Notes: generated by a model from the sequence alone, not told the origin. A stretch of DNA of 64,000 bases from Rhizobium sp. BK316 (GCF_014193695.1 NZ_JACHZR010000006.1:248001-312000); one strand, 5' to 3'; shown: positions 52,437 through 61,459, numbered from the stretch's first letter. Numbers and translations are program-made.

Positions 52437-53041
52437 CGGTTGCGAAGGCTCCACGCGCCTGGCAACGCATGCTGTCCGGCCGGCGGCTCGATCTGCTCGA
52501 CCCCTCGCCGCTCGATGTCGAACTGACCGATATCGCCCACGGGCTCGCGCGCGTCGCCCGCTGGAACGGCCAGACGTCGGGCGATCATGCCTTTTCGGTC
52601 GCGCAGCATTGCCTTGTCGTCGAGTCCATCTTCCGGCATTTCAACGAGGCCACGCCCGGCGATTGCCTGATGGCGCTGCTGCATGACGCGCCGGAATATG
52701 TGATCGGCGACATGATCTCGCCTTTCAAGGCCGTTGTCGGCGGCGGATACAAGACCGTCGAAAAGCGGCTGGAGGCCGCCGTGCACCTGCGCTTCGGCCT
52801 GCCGCCGCACCCTTCGCGCGATCTCAAGGACAAGATCAAGAAGGCCGATACGATCGCCGCCTATTTCGAAGCGACGGTGCTTGCCGGCTTCACGCCTGCG
52901 GAAGCGCAGAAATTCTTCGGCCAGCCGCGCGGCATCACCAGGGACATGCTGTTGATCGATCCCCTGCCTGCACTCGAAGCACAGCGGCTTTTCTGCGAGC
53001 GTTTCGCCGAGATCGAGGCGGAGCGGATCGTGACCCCATGA
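52433..53041 (+). CDS. HD-domain hydrolase (YfbR-like)
   Basis: 202 residues, GTG start overlapping the ygfZ stop. HD metal motifs are visible: H in SGDHAFSVAQH near 55, the HD pair in LLHDAPEYVIGD near 83 and D in IKKADTIAAY near 133. Such proteins act on nucleotides or other phosphate esters; YfbR is a 5'-deoxynucleotidase. Substrate unknown. Confidence 0.87.
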   Translation: MTVAKAPRAWQRMLSGRRLDLLDPSPLDVELTDIAHGLARVARWNGQTSGDHAFSVAQHCLVVESIFRHFNEATPGDCLMALLHDAPEYVIGDMISPFKAVVGGGYKTVEKRLEAAVHLRFGLPPHPSRDLKDKIKKADTIAAYFEATVLAGFTPAEAQKFFGQPRGITRDMLLIDPLPALEAQRLFCERFAEIEAERIVTP

Positions 53042-53568
53042 CCGTGATCGTGGTTTCCCCGCTTTCGCGTATCGCCGAGATGGCGGTGCGGCACAAGGCG
53101 CGCGAAATGATCAGCCTGATGGCGAAGGAACAGGCCTTTCACCGGCCGGGCATCATCCAGGCCGACCGGCACCTACTGCTCAATATGAACGATATCACCT
53201 TCAAGGGCACCGGCGATCTCGTGGCGCCCGACGAGAAGCATGTGCGGGCGATCATCGATTTCGCCGCCGGCTGGCAGCAGCAGGCGCCACTCCTGATCCA
53301 TTGCTGGATGGGCGTATCGCGCTCGCCCGCCGCAGCATTGATTGCCGCCCTGTCGCTCGCGCCGGAGCAGGAAGATGCGGCACTTGCCCGACGGCTGCGC
53401 GCCGCCTCGCCCTATGCGACACCGAATGCACGGATCATCGAAATCGGCGATGCGCTGCTTGACCGGCGCGGGCGGCTCGTCGACGCCGTGAGAGCGATCG
53501 GCCGCGGTGCGGAGGCCGACGGCAACGCGCCCTTCGTGCTGTCCGTCGGAGACAATTCGAACGGTTGA
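53038..53568 (+). CDS. Dual-specificity/tyrosine-type protein phosphatase
   Basis: 176 residues with the cysteine phosphatase loop HCWMGVSRSPAA near residue 89 (CX5R with the conserved His and Ser). DITFKGTGDLVAPDEKHV near 57 places the general-acid aspartate. Overlaps the HD gene by 4 bases, so YgfZ, HD hydrolase and phosphatase are coupled. Confidence 0.85.
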   Translation: MTVIVVSPLSRIAEMAVRHKAREMISLMAKEQAFHRPGIIQADRHLLLNMNDITFKGTGDLVAPDEKHVRAIIDFAAGWQQQAPLLIHCWMGVSRSPAAALIAALSLAPEQEDAALARRLRAASPYATPNARIIEIGDALLDRRGRLVDAVRAIGRGAEADGNAPFVLSVGDNSNG

Positions 53569-53622
53569 CGCTCCTCACCCCTGCCCCATCTTGCCCTCGA
53601 CGAGGCATCCGAGGAGCACGTG

Positions 53623-54543
53623 ATGGAACAGCAGGCCACCGACCTTATCATCGCAACCCGCTCGGCACTCGATCAGGCGAGTGCGCTTGCCGTGCAATAT
53701 TCCTTCTCCATCCTCGGGGCGATCATCCTGCTCATCGTCGGCTGGGTGGCGGCGAGCCTCATCAGCCGCTGGGCCTATGAGGGCATCTCGCGCGTGCGCG
53801 GCATCGACGAGACGCTCGCCCGTTTCTTCACCAATGTCGTGCGCTATGCGATGCTGGTGTTGGTCTTCGTCACCGTTCTCGGGCAGTTCGGCGTGCAGAC
53901 GGCATCGATTATCGCCACTCTCGGCGCCGCCGGCCTTGCCGTAGGTCTTGCGCTGCAGGGGACGCTGCAGAATATCGCTGCCGGCATCATGCTGCTGGTG
54001 CTGCGACCCTTCCGGGTCGGGGAATATATCGAGACGAGCAGTATCTCCGGAACGGTGCTGGAGATCGGCCTGTTCGCCACGGAACTGAAGACGGGAGACG
54101 GCCTTTACCGGCTGGCGCCCAATTCGACGCTGTGGAATACGCCGATCACCAATTACAGCCGTCAGCCGACCCGGCAGAACGAAGTGAAGATCAACATTAC
54201 GCATCAGGAGGATCTCGATCTCGCCATGGAGACGCTGATGAAGCTTGCAACCGCCGATAAGCGCGTCCTCAAGACACCGGCGCCGAGCGTCTTCATCGAT
54301 AGTCTCAGCGACAGTGCGGTCAGCGTGACGTTGCGCTACTGGGCATCGACAGGCGACTGGTGGGGCCTGAGCCGCGACATGATCAAGCGCGTCAAGCTTG
54401 CCTTTGACAAGAGGGGCGAGGCTGGCGACGCTCCGGCGGAAGTTTCGAACGCTCCCGTTCCCGAACCGCCACCAGAGGAAGCGCAGGCCAGGGTTTCGGC
54501 CCGCAAGAGGACGCCGAAGACGTCCCCGCAGACGCAGCCATAA
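53623..54543 (+). CDS. Small mechanosensitive channel (MscS family)
   Basis: 306 residues: three membrane helices (about 24-46, 67-90, 95-125), the third with the pore pattern ATLGAAGLAVGLALQGTLQN, followed by the MscS beta domain (LRPFRVGEYIE near 130) and a C-terminal domain. The last 40 residues are Pro/Lys/Ala-rich and probably cytoplasmic. Start ATG 53623 uses GAGGAG six bases upstream. Releases solutes on osmotic downshock in described homologs. Confidence 0.93.
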   Translation: MEQQATDLIIATRSALDQASALAVQYSFSILGAIILLIVGWVAASLISRWAYEGISRVRGIDETLARFFTNVVRYAMLVLVFVTVLGQFGVQTASIIATLGAAGLAVGLALQGTLQNIAAGIMLLVLRPFRVGEYIETSSISGTVLEIGLFATELKTGDGLYRLAPNSTLWNTPITNYSRQPTRQNEVKINITHQEDLDLAMETLMKLATADKRVLKTPAPSVFIDSLSDSAVSVTLRYWASTGDWWGLSRDMIKRVKLAFDKRGEAGDAPAEVSNAPVPEPPPEEAQARVSARKRTPKTSPQTQP

Positions 54544-54544
54544 T

Positions 54545-55060
54545 CTATTTGATCACGCCGCAGGCAATCCTGTCGCCCCCGCCGCCCGAAGGCTGGCTTC
54601 GGTAATCGTCGGAATTGGCATGCACCATCAGCGCGCGGCCGCGCACGCCATCCGTCTTGCCGTCAAGCGAGATCATGGTGTCGAAGACCTGGGCGCGCAG
54701 GATACCGTCCTGCCCGACATACTGGTTCGGCATGTCGCCGGCATGCGGGCCTTTGGCGGCGAGGAAGCCATGCTCGGCCTTGGTCGGATTGAAATGCCCT
54801 CCGGCGGATTCGTGATGGGTTGCGGCATCGCAGCGGCCGGTTTCATGGATATGGAAGGCGACCCATTTATTGATCGGCAGGCCGGAGATTTCCGCCTCGA
54901 TGAAAACGCCGCCATTGGCGGCAGCCGTCAGCGTGGCGCGTCCGGCCTCCTTGCCGTCAGGGCCGACAAAATTCGCCGTCGCCGTCTGCTTGTTCTGAGC
55001 AAAGCCTTGGGGCGCCGCCGCAAGCAGGCCGAGGGCAGCGATGGTGCATATGATTTTCAT
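54545..55060 (-). CDS. sodC: Periplasmic Cu/Zn superoxide dismutase
   Basis: 171 residues with a signal peptide (about 1-21, ending GFAQ). Metal ligands and family blocks are clear: GFHIHETGRCD-like VAFHIHETGRCDAA near 60, HHESAGGHFNP near 73, GDMPNQYV near 102, and GRALMVHANSDDYRSQPSGG near 133, plus the final GDRIACGVI. The two cysteines fit the usual disulfide. Ends 1 bp from mscS (convergent). Confidence 0.95.
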   Translation of the reverse strand: MKIICTIAALGLLAAAPQGFAQNKQTATANFVGPDGKEAGRATLTAAANGGVFIEAEISGLPINKWVAFHIHETGRCDAATHHESAGGHFNPTKAEHGFLAAKGPHAGDMPNQYVGQDGILRAQVFDTMISLDGKTDGVRGRALMVHANSDDYRSQPSGGGGDRIACGVIK

Positions 55061-55136
55061 CGGGTTTCCTTCCATTTCGGGGACTTCGTCCCAACGCCTC
55101 ACGAGGGAAGGTGTTCCTGCCTGCATAAAAGGCAAG

Positions 55137-55158
55137 AAAAAGCCGGCCACGGGCCGGC
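55137..55158 (-). terminator. Terminator of the EF-hand gene
   Basis: On the minus strand GCCGGCC / GGCCGGC forms a 7-bp stem with loop CGT, followed by TTTTT. It lies 30 bp after the EF-hand gene stop. Confidence 0.85.
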
Positions 55159-55187
55159 GGGATCGTTCAGCTTGGGCCGGCCCAGGC

Positions 55188-55529
55188 TCAGGCGGCGATA
55201 TCGAGATCGAATTCGCCGTAGGTATTGCGATAGATCTGCATGGCCTGATCGTCGGCATCAGGGAGAACCTGCTGCAGTGCATAGGGAACGGCCATGCCGG
55301 TCGCCGAGCCGTTGTCGCGATATTCCATCACCAGCGCGACGAGGCTGCTCGGATATTTCGGCTGCATATTGCCAGCATCATCGTCTTCGAGAAATTCCCT
55401 GATAATGCCGGGCTTCTCATCCGCCGCGCGTTCCGTGCGGCTCAGCACACCGTCGCCATTGGCGTCGAGCCGCGAGAGCGTTGCCAAATATGCATAAGAG
55501 ATGTCTGAAACTGATGAAAGAGCAGTCAT
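55188..55529 (-). CDS. Small single EF-hand calcium-binding protein
   Basis: 113 residues, no signal peptide. One canonical EF-hand loop DANGDGVLSRTE lies at about residues 22-33, with Asp at 1, Asn at 3, Asp at 5 and Glu at 12. The rest is helical with an acidic DDDAG patch and no second loop. Could be a calcium sensor or buffer; no family recognised beyond EF-hand. Confidence 0.75.
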   Translation of the reverse strand: MTALSSVSDISYAYLATLSRLDANGDGVLSRTERAADEKPGIIREFLEDDDAGNMQPKYPSSLVALVMEYRDNGSATGMAVPYALQQVLPDADDQAMQIYRNTYGEFDLDIAA

Positions 55530-55997
55530 ACAAACCTCCGTTCACCGCTTCTACCGGTGAGAGTCTGCACGCAATACGCGGGTGGAAAATATCAAGGCTG
55601 ATCTGTTGGTTAAACTGATTTGCAGCTTCGGTCAATAAGCTGTTAACTATCGATTAACCATAGTTGACAAAGTGTAACGACCCATTCCAGCGGCTGTTTC
55701 ACTTTCCCTTGGGAAACCGGGTTTCTTCATTATTTCAGTAGTTTGCGAGATACAAACAAATTGCCGGCTAGCGATAAAGAGCCGCCCAGTTGCAACCGAT
55801 TATTAATCGGGGCGGTAGAAGATGCCGCATGCGGGTTGCTGGAAGTTGCCGCTTGCCGCTTACAAAAATTTGATTCTCGCATTCATTTTAGAAAGGTCTT
55901 TTTATGCCCGGCGCGATATGGCAGCTTTGCCAATCGAAGACGCCTTCGCCTTTTGCCATGCTTCCACCGCAACCGTCCCATGAGGGGACTCGTGCGC
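55530..55997. other. 468-bp leader region before the c-di-GMP gene
   Basis: Holds a composite hairpin at 55782-55815 (CCGCC pairs with GGCGG around CCGAT / ATCGG) and, at 55904-56008, a 34-codon ORF with AAAGG upstream whose stop overlaps the first codons of the GGDEF-EAL gene. An AT-rich stretch near 55640-55675 (GTTAACTATCGATTAACC, TTGACA at 55663) may hold promoters. No known c-di-GMP riboswitch recognised. Confidence 0.45.
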
Positions 55998-57902
55998 ATG
56001 AAAGCTGAGACGCTTTTCTGGCAACAGTGCACGCAGGCCGTCAAGCAGGACGGATCGATCGATGCCGAGCATCTGATGGAGCTCGTCATCGCGACCTATC
56101 GCAGCCATCAAAGCGAATATGATGTAATCGAGCAGAGCACCGAGACGCTGCTCAATGAAAACCGCGACCTGAAGAATACGATCGGCTCCACCACACAGGC
56201 GCTTGCAGAACAGCGCAAACTCTTCGAAATCGTCCTGAACAACCTGCCGCTCGGCCTCAGCGTGTTCGATGCGGACCAGCGGCTGACCCTTTCCAACCTG
56301 CGCTTCCGCCAACTCTTCGGCTTTACCGAAAGCGATGTCACGCCCGGCACGACGATTGCCGACCTGATGCACAAGACGCGCGGCACTGAGCAGACCAATG
56401 CCAGGACGCGTGGCAAGAAGGACGGCCAGGAAGCCTCTTCGAAGGCAGGGCGCATCCGCAGACGCGAATGGCTGATGGATGACGGCCGCATCATCCAGAG
56501 CGTGGTCACTATCCTGGCCGACGGCAGCAACATCGCTATCCATGCCGACGTTACAGAAGACCGCAAGGCTGCCGAGCGCATCACCTATCTCGCCCATCAC
56601 GATCCCCTGACCGGCCTGCCGAACCGCATTCGCTTCCGCGAGCAGCTGGATGCCGCCCTTGCCGAGCGCAAGGAGGATGAGCAGATCGCGCTCGTGCATC
56701 TCAATCTCGACCGGTTCAAATCGATCAACAATACGTTGGGTGTTTCAGCCGGCGACAAGATCCTGCAGCAGGTGGCAGAGCGCATCCGTGCCTCGGCCGG
56801 CTCAGAGAATATCCTTGCCCGTCTCGGCTCGGACGAATTCGCAATCCTGCAGACGCGACGCCAGCAGCCGTGGAACATCACCGCGCTCGCCGACCAGATC
56901 CGCCGTGAGCTCAGCGAACCCTTCTTCCGCGGCGACAAGCAGGTGGAACTCAGCGTTTCCATGGGCATTTCGATCGCCCCTGGCGATGCTGTCGAGACCG
57001 ACAAGCTGCTGCGCAATGCGGCGGTCGCCCTGTCCCATGCCAAGGCGGACGGGCGCCGGCACGAGCGCTTCTTCACCGGAGAGATGAACGAGAAGATGCA
57101 GGCCCGCCATGCGCTGGAGGCCGATCTGCGCGCTGCAGTGCAGAAGGAGGAATTCGAGCTTCACTACCAGCCGCTCTACGACCTGACGCAGCATCGCATC
57201 TGCGGCTTCGAGGCGCTGATCCGCTGGAATCATCCGGTGCGCGGCCGCGTCTCGCCTATGGAGTTCATTCCGCTGGCTGAAGAGGTCGGCCTCGTCGTCG
57301 ATATCGGCCGCTGGGTTTTGCGCCGCGCCTGCAACGATGCAGCGCAATGGCCCGAAGATATCAAGATCGCCGTCAATGTCTCGGCCATCCAATTTTCCAG
57401 CAGCGACCTGCCGCAGGATGTCAGCGAGGCGCTTGCCGCCGCCGAACTCTCGCCGTCGCGTCTCGAACTGGAGATCACCGAAAGCGTGCTGATGGAAAAT
57501 CTCGATGAGGCATTGCCGATCCTGCATGCGCTCAAGGAGCGCGGCATCCGCATCTCCATGGACGATTTCGGAACCGGCTATTCGTCGCTGAGCTATCTCT
57601 CGAGCTTCCCCTTCGACAAGATCAAGATCGACAAGTCCTTCGTCAACGACATCGTCGAGAACAAGGAAGCGCATGCGATCATGCGCGCGATCATCCTGCT
57701 CGGCGACGCACTCGGCATGCGCGTGACCGCAGAGGGCGTGGAAACCGCACAGCAGATGGCGCTGCTCGAACGCGAGGCATGCGACGAAATCCAGGGCTAT
57801 TACATCAGCCCGCCAAAACCCTTCGGCGACGTAGCTCACATGCTTTCGATGCCGCCAAAGAAGAATGGCAGCGTTACGCCGCCCGTCAAACCCCGATACT
57901 GA
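55998..57902 (+). CDS. PAS-GGDEF-EAL cyclic-di-GMP protein (probable phosphodiesterase)
   Basis: 634 residues from ATG 55998. N-terminal helical/coiled region (about 1-75), PAS-like domain (about 75-195, LSVFDADQRLTLSNLRFRQL), then GGDEF domain (about 200-355) whose core is GSDEF instead of GGDEF, and EAL domain (about 375-620) with GFEALIRW, the DDFGTGYSSL loop and NVSAIQFS, all catalytic-looking. The EAL half is probably an active c-di-GMP phosphodiesterase; the GGDEF half may be inactive or GTP-sensing. The family is about this length. A longer in-frame upstream start is possible but lacks a ribosome site. Confidence 0.88.
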   Translation: MKAETLFWQQCTQAVKQDGSIDAEHLMELVIATYRSHQSEYDVIEQSTETLLNENRDLKNTIGSTTQALAEQRKLFEIVLNNLPLGLSVFDADQRLTLSNLRFRQLFGFTESDVTPGTTIADLMHKTRGTEQTNARTRGKKDGQEASSKAGRIRRREWLMDDGRIIQSVVTILADGSNIAIHADVTEDRKAAERITYLAHHDPLTGLPNRIRFREQLDAALAERKEDEQIALVHLNLDRFKSINNTLGVSAGDKILQQVAERIRASAGSENILARLGSDEFAILQTRRQQPWNITALADQIRRELSEPFFRGDKQVELSVSMGISIAPGDAVETDKLLRNAAVALSHAKADGRRHERFFTGEMNEKMQARHALEADLRAAVQKEEFELHYQPLYDLTQHRICGFEALIRWNHPVRGRVSPMEFIPLAEEVGLVVDIGRWVLRRACNDAAQWPEDIKIAVNVSAIQFSSSDLPQDVSEALAAAELSPSRLELEITESVLMENLDEALPILHALKERGIRISMDDFGTGYSSLSYLSSFPFDKIKIDKSFVNDIVENKEAHAIMRAIILLGDALGMRVTAEGVETAQQMALLEREACDEIQGYYISPPKPFGDVAHMLSMPPKKNGSVTPPVKPRY

Positions 57903-57975
57903 TTTCGGCACGTTGCGACTCGCCAGCCAAGCCGTTATCGACAGGAAACGATCCCTTCGAAAACCGGTGACGACG

Positions 57976-58620
57976 ATGTTCAAGGCCGAAGCTTTCTTCC
58001 CCCATGAAGCGCTTGCTGCGGAGCTCATACCCCATGCAACGGAGGGTGACGACGGGTCCCACGATCTCGCCCATATCCTGCGTGTCTTCCGCAATGCCAT
58101 GCGCATCCATGCTGCGGAAGGCGGCAAGGGCCAGGTGCTCGCGGCTGCCGTGCTGCTGCACGATTGCGTCGCCGTCGAGAAGAATTCGCCGCTGCGCGCC
58201 CAGGCGTCGGCGCTCGCCGCGGAAAAAGCGTCACGGATATTGAAAGAGCTTGGATGGGACGATGAGGATATCGCTGATGTCGCCCATGCGGTGACGGCGC
58301 ACAGCTTTTCGGCAAATGTGCCGCCGGAAACGCTGGAGGCGAAAATCCTGCAGGATGCCGACCGGCTGGATGCCATCGGCATGGTGGGTGCTGCCCGCTG
58401 CTTCTATATAGCAGCGCGGCTTGGGTCCGGCCTCTACGATCCTTTCGATCCGGCTGCTGAGAACCGGCCGCTCGATGACAAGCGTTATGCGATTGACCAT
58501 TTCCAGACGAAGCTGTTCAAACTGGCGGATGGTTTCCAGACCCCGACCGGGCGCGAACTGGCCGCAGCCCGCGACAGGAGCCTGCGCGACTTCCTCGCTG
58601 CATTTATGGACGAAATATAG
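57976..58620 (+). CDS. HD-domain hydrolase (YedJ-like)
   Basis: 214 residues. HD metal residues lie in HDLAHILRVFRNA near 33, LLHDCVAVEKN near 67, and DADRLDAIGMVGAARC near 130. The LDAIG motif and overall form match the YedJ/YpgQ group, which hydrolyse nucleotide phosphates. ATG 57976 is the chosen start; GTG 57967 would add three residues. Followed 6 bp later by the MOSC gene. Confidence 0.87.
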   Translation: MFKAEAFFPHEALAAELIPHATEGDDGSHDLAHILRVFRNAMRIHAAEGGKGQVLAAAVLLHDCVAVEKNSPLRAQASALAAEKASRILKELGWDDEDIADVAHAVTAHSFSANVPPETLEAKILQDADRLDAIGMVGAARCFYIAARLGSGLYDPFDPAAENRPLDDKRYAIDHFQTKLFKLADGFQTPTGRELAAARDRSLRDFLAAFMDEI

Positions 58621-58626
58621 GAGCCT

Positions 58627-59487
58627 ATGATGCGTGTCAGCGATCTCTTCGTCTATCCGCTCAAGAGCGCCCGCGGCATCGCCCTGCCCTTTACGGACAT
58701 AGACGCCTATGGCCTGCCCGGCGACCGGCGCGCGATGGTGACGGACCCGGATGGCCACTTCATCACCCAGCGCGAGCTCCCAACCCTTGCTCAGATCGAG
58801 GTTCGGCCCGAAGCCGGAGCCTTCCGGCTGCGGATGGAGGGCAAGCAGAAGATCGCCGCAGCACCGCCGCATCCGGACCGGCGACTCGATGTCATCGTCT
58901 GGAAATCGGCCGTCAGCGCCGCCGTTGCTGACGATGAGAGCAACGCCACGCTTTCGGAATGGCTCGGCCGCGCAGTGAAACTCGTCTTCTTCGACGGCAA
59001 GGCAGAACGGATGGCCAATGCCGAATGGGCGGGCGAAGGCACGCCGGTGACTTTTACCGATGGCTACCAGATCCTGGTGACGACGACGGGATCGCTGAAG
59101 GCGCTCAATGCCGATCTTGCCGACCATGCCGAAGGCGGCGTCGGCATGGAGCGCTTCCGGCCGAATATCGTCATCGACACAGACGAGGCCTGGGCCGAGG
59201 ACCGCTGGGCGGCAATCGAAATTGCGGGCATCCGCTTCGACCTCGTCAAACCCTGCGCCCGGTGCATCATGACGACGCAGGACCAGTTGACGGGCTCACG
59301 CGAAGTGCCGAACCCCATGCCCGCCATGGGCCGCATCCGAATGTCGGGCGACCGGCGCGTTCCCGGCCCGCTTTTCGGCTGGAACGTCACCCCGCGCGGC
59401 ACCGGCAGGGTCACGATCGGCGACGAGGTGAAGATCCTCGAGACGCGGCCGGACGGTTGGACCTTCAAGGTTCGCGCCCGAGCCTAA
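58627..59487 (+). CDS. MOSC domain protein (YcbX-like)
   Basis: 286 residues: MOSC N-terminal beta-barrel (about 1-120, SDLFVYPLKSARG at the start) and C-terminal MOSC domain (about 125-280) with VKPCARCIMTTQDQ near 213 carrying the sulfur-related cysteine. YcbX-type proteins use molybdenum cofactor to reduce N-hydroxylated compounds; the same role is inferred here. AGGAG precedes ATG 58627. Confidence 0.9.
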   Translation: MMRVSDLFVYPLKSARGIALPFTDIDAYGLPGDRRAMVTDPDGHFITQRELPTLAQIEVRPEAGAFRLRMEGKQKIAAAPPHPDRRLDVIVWKSAVSAAVADDESNATLSEWLGRAVKLVFFDGKAERMANAEWAGEGTPVTFTDGYQILVTTTGSLKALNADLADHAEGGVGMERFRPNIVIDTDEAWAEDRWAAIEIAGIRFDLVKPCARCIMTTQDQLTGSREVPNPMPAMGRIRMSGDRRVPGPLFGWNVTPRGTGRVTIGDEVKILETRPDGWTFKVRARA

Positions 59488-59491
59488 AACC

Positions 59492-60487
59492 TCAGACGCG
59501 GGCCAGCGCCGCGTCGATCTCCGCCATCACCTCTGCCGGCAACGGACCCTTTTCCAGTGCGCCGGCATTTTCCTCGACCTGAGCCACGGTCCGGAAACCG
59601 GGAATGGGCAAAGTGCGCGGCGAGCGCGCCCAGAGCCAGGCGAGCGCGCCCTGCGTCAGCGTGCGTCCATCAGATGTAAGCAGGCTGCGCACGGCGTCGA
59701 GCCTTGCTGCAAATTCCGGCGCGATACGGCCATCTTTGAAATAGACCATCCATTCGAGTGCCGCACCGCGCACGTCCTTGGCGCCGACGGCCTTGTCCGG
59801 CGTGAACTTACCTGTCAGCAGGCCCATGGCCAGCGGGCCGCGATTGATGGAGATGAGACCGTTCGTTTCGACGACATCGATCATCTGAGGCACGGGCTCG
59901 AAGACATTCATCGTGTGCTGGATCGAGACGAAGCCCGGCCGGCCGGCATGGCGGGCGGCGCGGTCAGGAAAATCCGTGCTCCAGCCGAAGGCATCGATCT
60001 TGCCCTCCGCCCGCAGGGCCTCCAGCGTATCGAAGACTTCGTCGGACTGTTCCAGCGGAAAATCGTTGAGGTGGAATTGCAGGAGGTCGAGACGCTCCCG
60101 CTTCAGACGGCTGAGCGACGTCTCGACCGACTGGCGAATGAAGGCCGGATCGGCAAAGGCGCCGGTCGCCTGTTTCGTCTCCGGATTGGTGGCAAAGCCG
60201 AATTTGGTGGCGATAATGATATCGGCGCGATTGCCGATTGCCTGCCCGAGGACCTCTTCCGAATGGCCGGCACCGTAATTCGAGGCCGTATCGAAGAAGC
60301 GGATACCAAGGTCGATCGCGCGATTGATCGCGGCGACGGATTCATTGTCGTCCACCTCGCCCCAGCCGAGCGGCGTATCACCGGCAAAGAACGGACCGCC
60401 GATCGCCCAGCAGCCCATGCCGAGGCGGGGAACTTCCTGCCCATTCCAGAGCTTGATGGTGGTCGATGTTTTGGGCTTGGTCAGCAT
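59492..60487 (-). CDS. Aldo/keto reductase
   Basis: 331 residues. Catalytic aspartate-tyrosine segment FFDTASNYGAGHSEEVLG near 68, lysine in IIATKFGFA near 93, histidine in LLQFHLNDFP near 135, and cofactor-site PIPGFRTVAQVEEN near 300. Start ATG 60487 has AGGAGG five bases upstream; an in-frame ATG at 60505 is less well placed. Distinct from the Tas-like enzyme at 16778. Convergent with MOSC. Confidence 0.9.
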   Translation of the reverse strand: MLTKPKTSTTIKLWNGQEVPRLGMGCWAIGGPFFAGDTPLGWGEVDDNESVAAINRAIDLGIRFFDTASNYGAGHSEEVLGQAIGNRADIIIATKFGFATNPETKQATGAFADPAFIRQSVETSLSRLKRERLDLLQFHLNDFPLEQSDEVFDTLEALRAEGKIDAFGWSTDFPDRAARHAGRPGFVSIQHTMNVFEPVPQMIDVVETNGLISINRGPLAMGLLTGKFTPDKAVGAKDVRGAALEWMVYFKDGRIAPEFAARLDAVRSLLTSDGRTLTQGALAWLWARSPRTLPIPGFRTVAQVEENAGALEKGPLPAEVMAEIDAALARV

Positions 60488-60506
60488 GGCTTCCTCCTTG
60501 AGCACT

Positions 60507-60541
60507 TAGAGCCTTTCCTGATCGAATCCTTATCGAATGGA
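60507..60541. repeat. Partial copy of the TAGAGCC inverted-repeat family
   Basis: TAGAGCCTTTCCTG at 60507-60520 is identical to the first 14 bases of the element at 9780; beyond this the sequence diverges into ATCGAATCCTTATCGAAT with a 7-base direct repeat. No opposite end found, so it reads as a solo or decayed terminus. Confidence 0.6.
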
Positions 60542-60611
60542 GAGATAGGGGCGCTGGGGATGCGGGTAAACCGCCAAAACTGAAGACTATTTTGCAAGGA
60601 TGAAAAGCCGC

Positions 60612-61382
60612 TCAGGCAGAGAGCTCGTCCGACCGAGAAAGCGTCCGTGCAGCCGGGTTCAAGGCCTTGAGTGCTGCTTGGACGAAGCCCTCACGCGCTG
60701 CCGAAGCCTCCAGGCCACGCGGCTCATAGACATGGCGATGCAGAAAGAATCCAGTCAGACGGAATGCCGCCGTGAGGCTCTCGTAATCGGCCGCCTGGTT
60801 TTCCTGAACACTTAGAAAGGCCGGCAAAAGCAGCATCTTGTCGGCCCAGGGCTCTCCGGCGCCGCGACTGACGGCGCGGCCGGATTTTGGCGAGACATAG
60901 GCGAGATCGGTGCGGGTGCCGGTCGCGGCACATTCCGAGAGGTCGAGGCCGAAGCCGAGATCGTTCAACACGGCGAGTTCGAAGCGTACGAAGAGTTCGC
61001 CGGCATCGGCAGGATTGTGGAGATGATCGAGAATGACTTCCAGCGCCTCGAAGAGATGCGGATGCGGATCGCGCTCCGGTAACAGGCGCAGCAATGCGCC
61101 CATGGCCTGCACGCCATAGACGGCGGTTGCCGTCTCCATCAGCCGCGCGGCGCGCAGCTTCACCGGCTCGAGGCGGAATTCACCGAGATGCTCATCCAGC
61201 CGGGCGCGCCAGGTGACTTCCACCTCGTTGCCGGGCTGCAACACCGGCTGCATGGTGCGCGAACGGCCGGAGCGAACGAGACCAAGGTGACGACCGCGAT
61301 CACGCGTCATCACCTCGGCGATGACGCTCGTCTCGCCGTGGCGCTTGACGCCAAGAATGATCGCCTGATCCTGCCATTGCAT
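60612..61382 (-). CDS. recO: DNA repair protein RecO
   Basis: 256 residues. N-terminal OB fold (MQWQDQAIILGVKRHGETSV) and RecO helical core (about 80-230) with ELFVRFELAVLNDLGFGLDL near 130. RecO loads RecA with RecF/RecR. In many Proteobacteria it follows era directly; here a response regulator and a Crp/Fnr gene sit between them. Confidence 0.94.
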   Translation of the reverse strand: MQWQDQAIILGVKRHGETSVIAEVMTRDRGRHLGLVRSGRSRTMQPVLQPGNEVEVTWRARLDEHLGEFRLEPVKLRAARLMETATAVYGVQAMGALLRLLPERDPHPHLFEALEVILDHLHNPADAGELFVRFELAVLNDLGFGLDLSECAATGTRTDLAYVSPKSGRAVSRGAGEPWADKMLLLPAFLSVQENQAADYESLTAAFRLTGFFLHRHVYEPRGLEASAAREGFVQAALKALNPAARTLSRSDELSA

Positions 61383-61420
61383 CGGAAAACCGTCCTTCAG
61401 CCTGCCGATTCACTTTAAAA

Positions 61421-61459
61421 CCTTTCCCCGTCAGATTGAAGCGTTCTGACCGGGAAAGG
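61421..61459. repeat. Short palindromic copy of the same repeat family
   Basis: CCTTTCCCCGTCAGA (61421-61435) pairs with TCTGACCGGGAAAGG (61445-61459) with one mismatch and a 9-base loop. Sequence and order of blocks (CCTTTCC, AGATTG, AGC, TTCTG, AAAGGCTC) follow the termini of the element at 9780-10074, as if that element had lost its centre. Confidence 0.7.

Noticed and set aside
55530..55997. Possible c-di-GMP riboswitch before the GGDEF-EAL gene
   Set aside because: The hairpins present do not show the conserved core of known c-di-GMP riboswitches.
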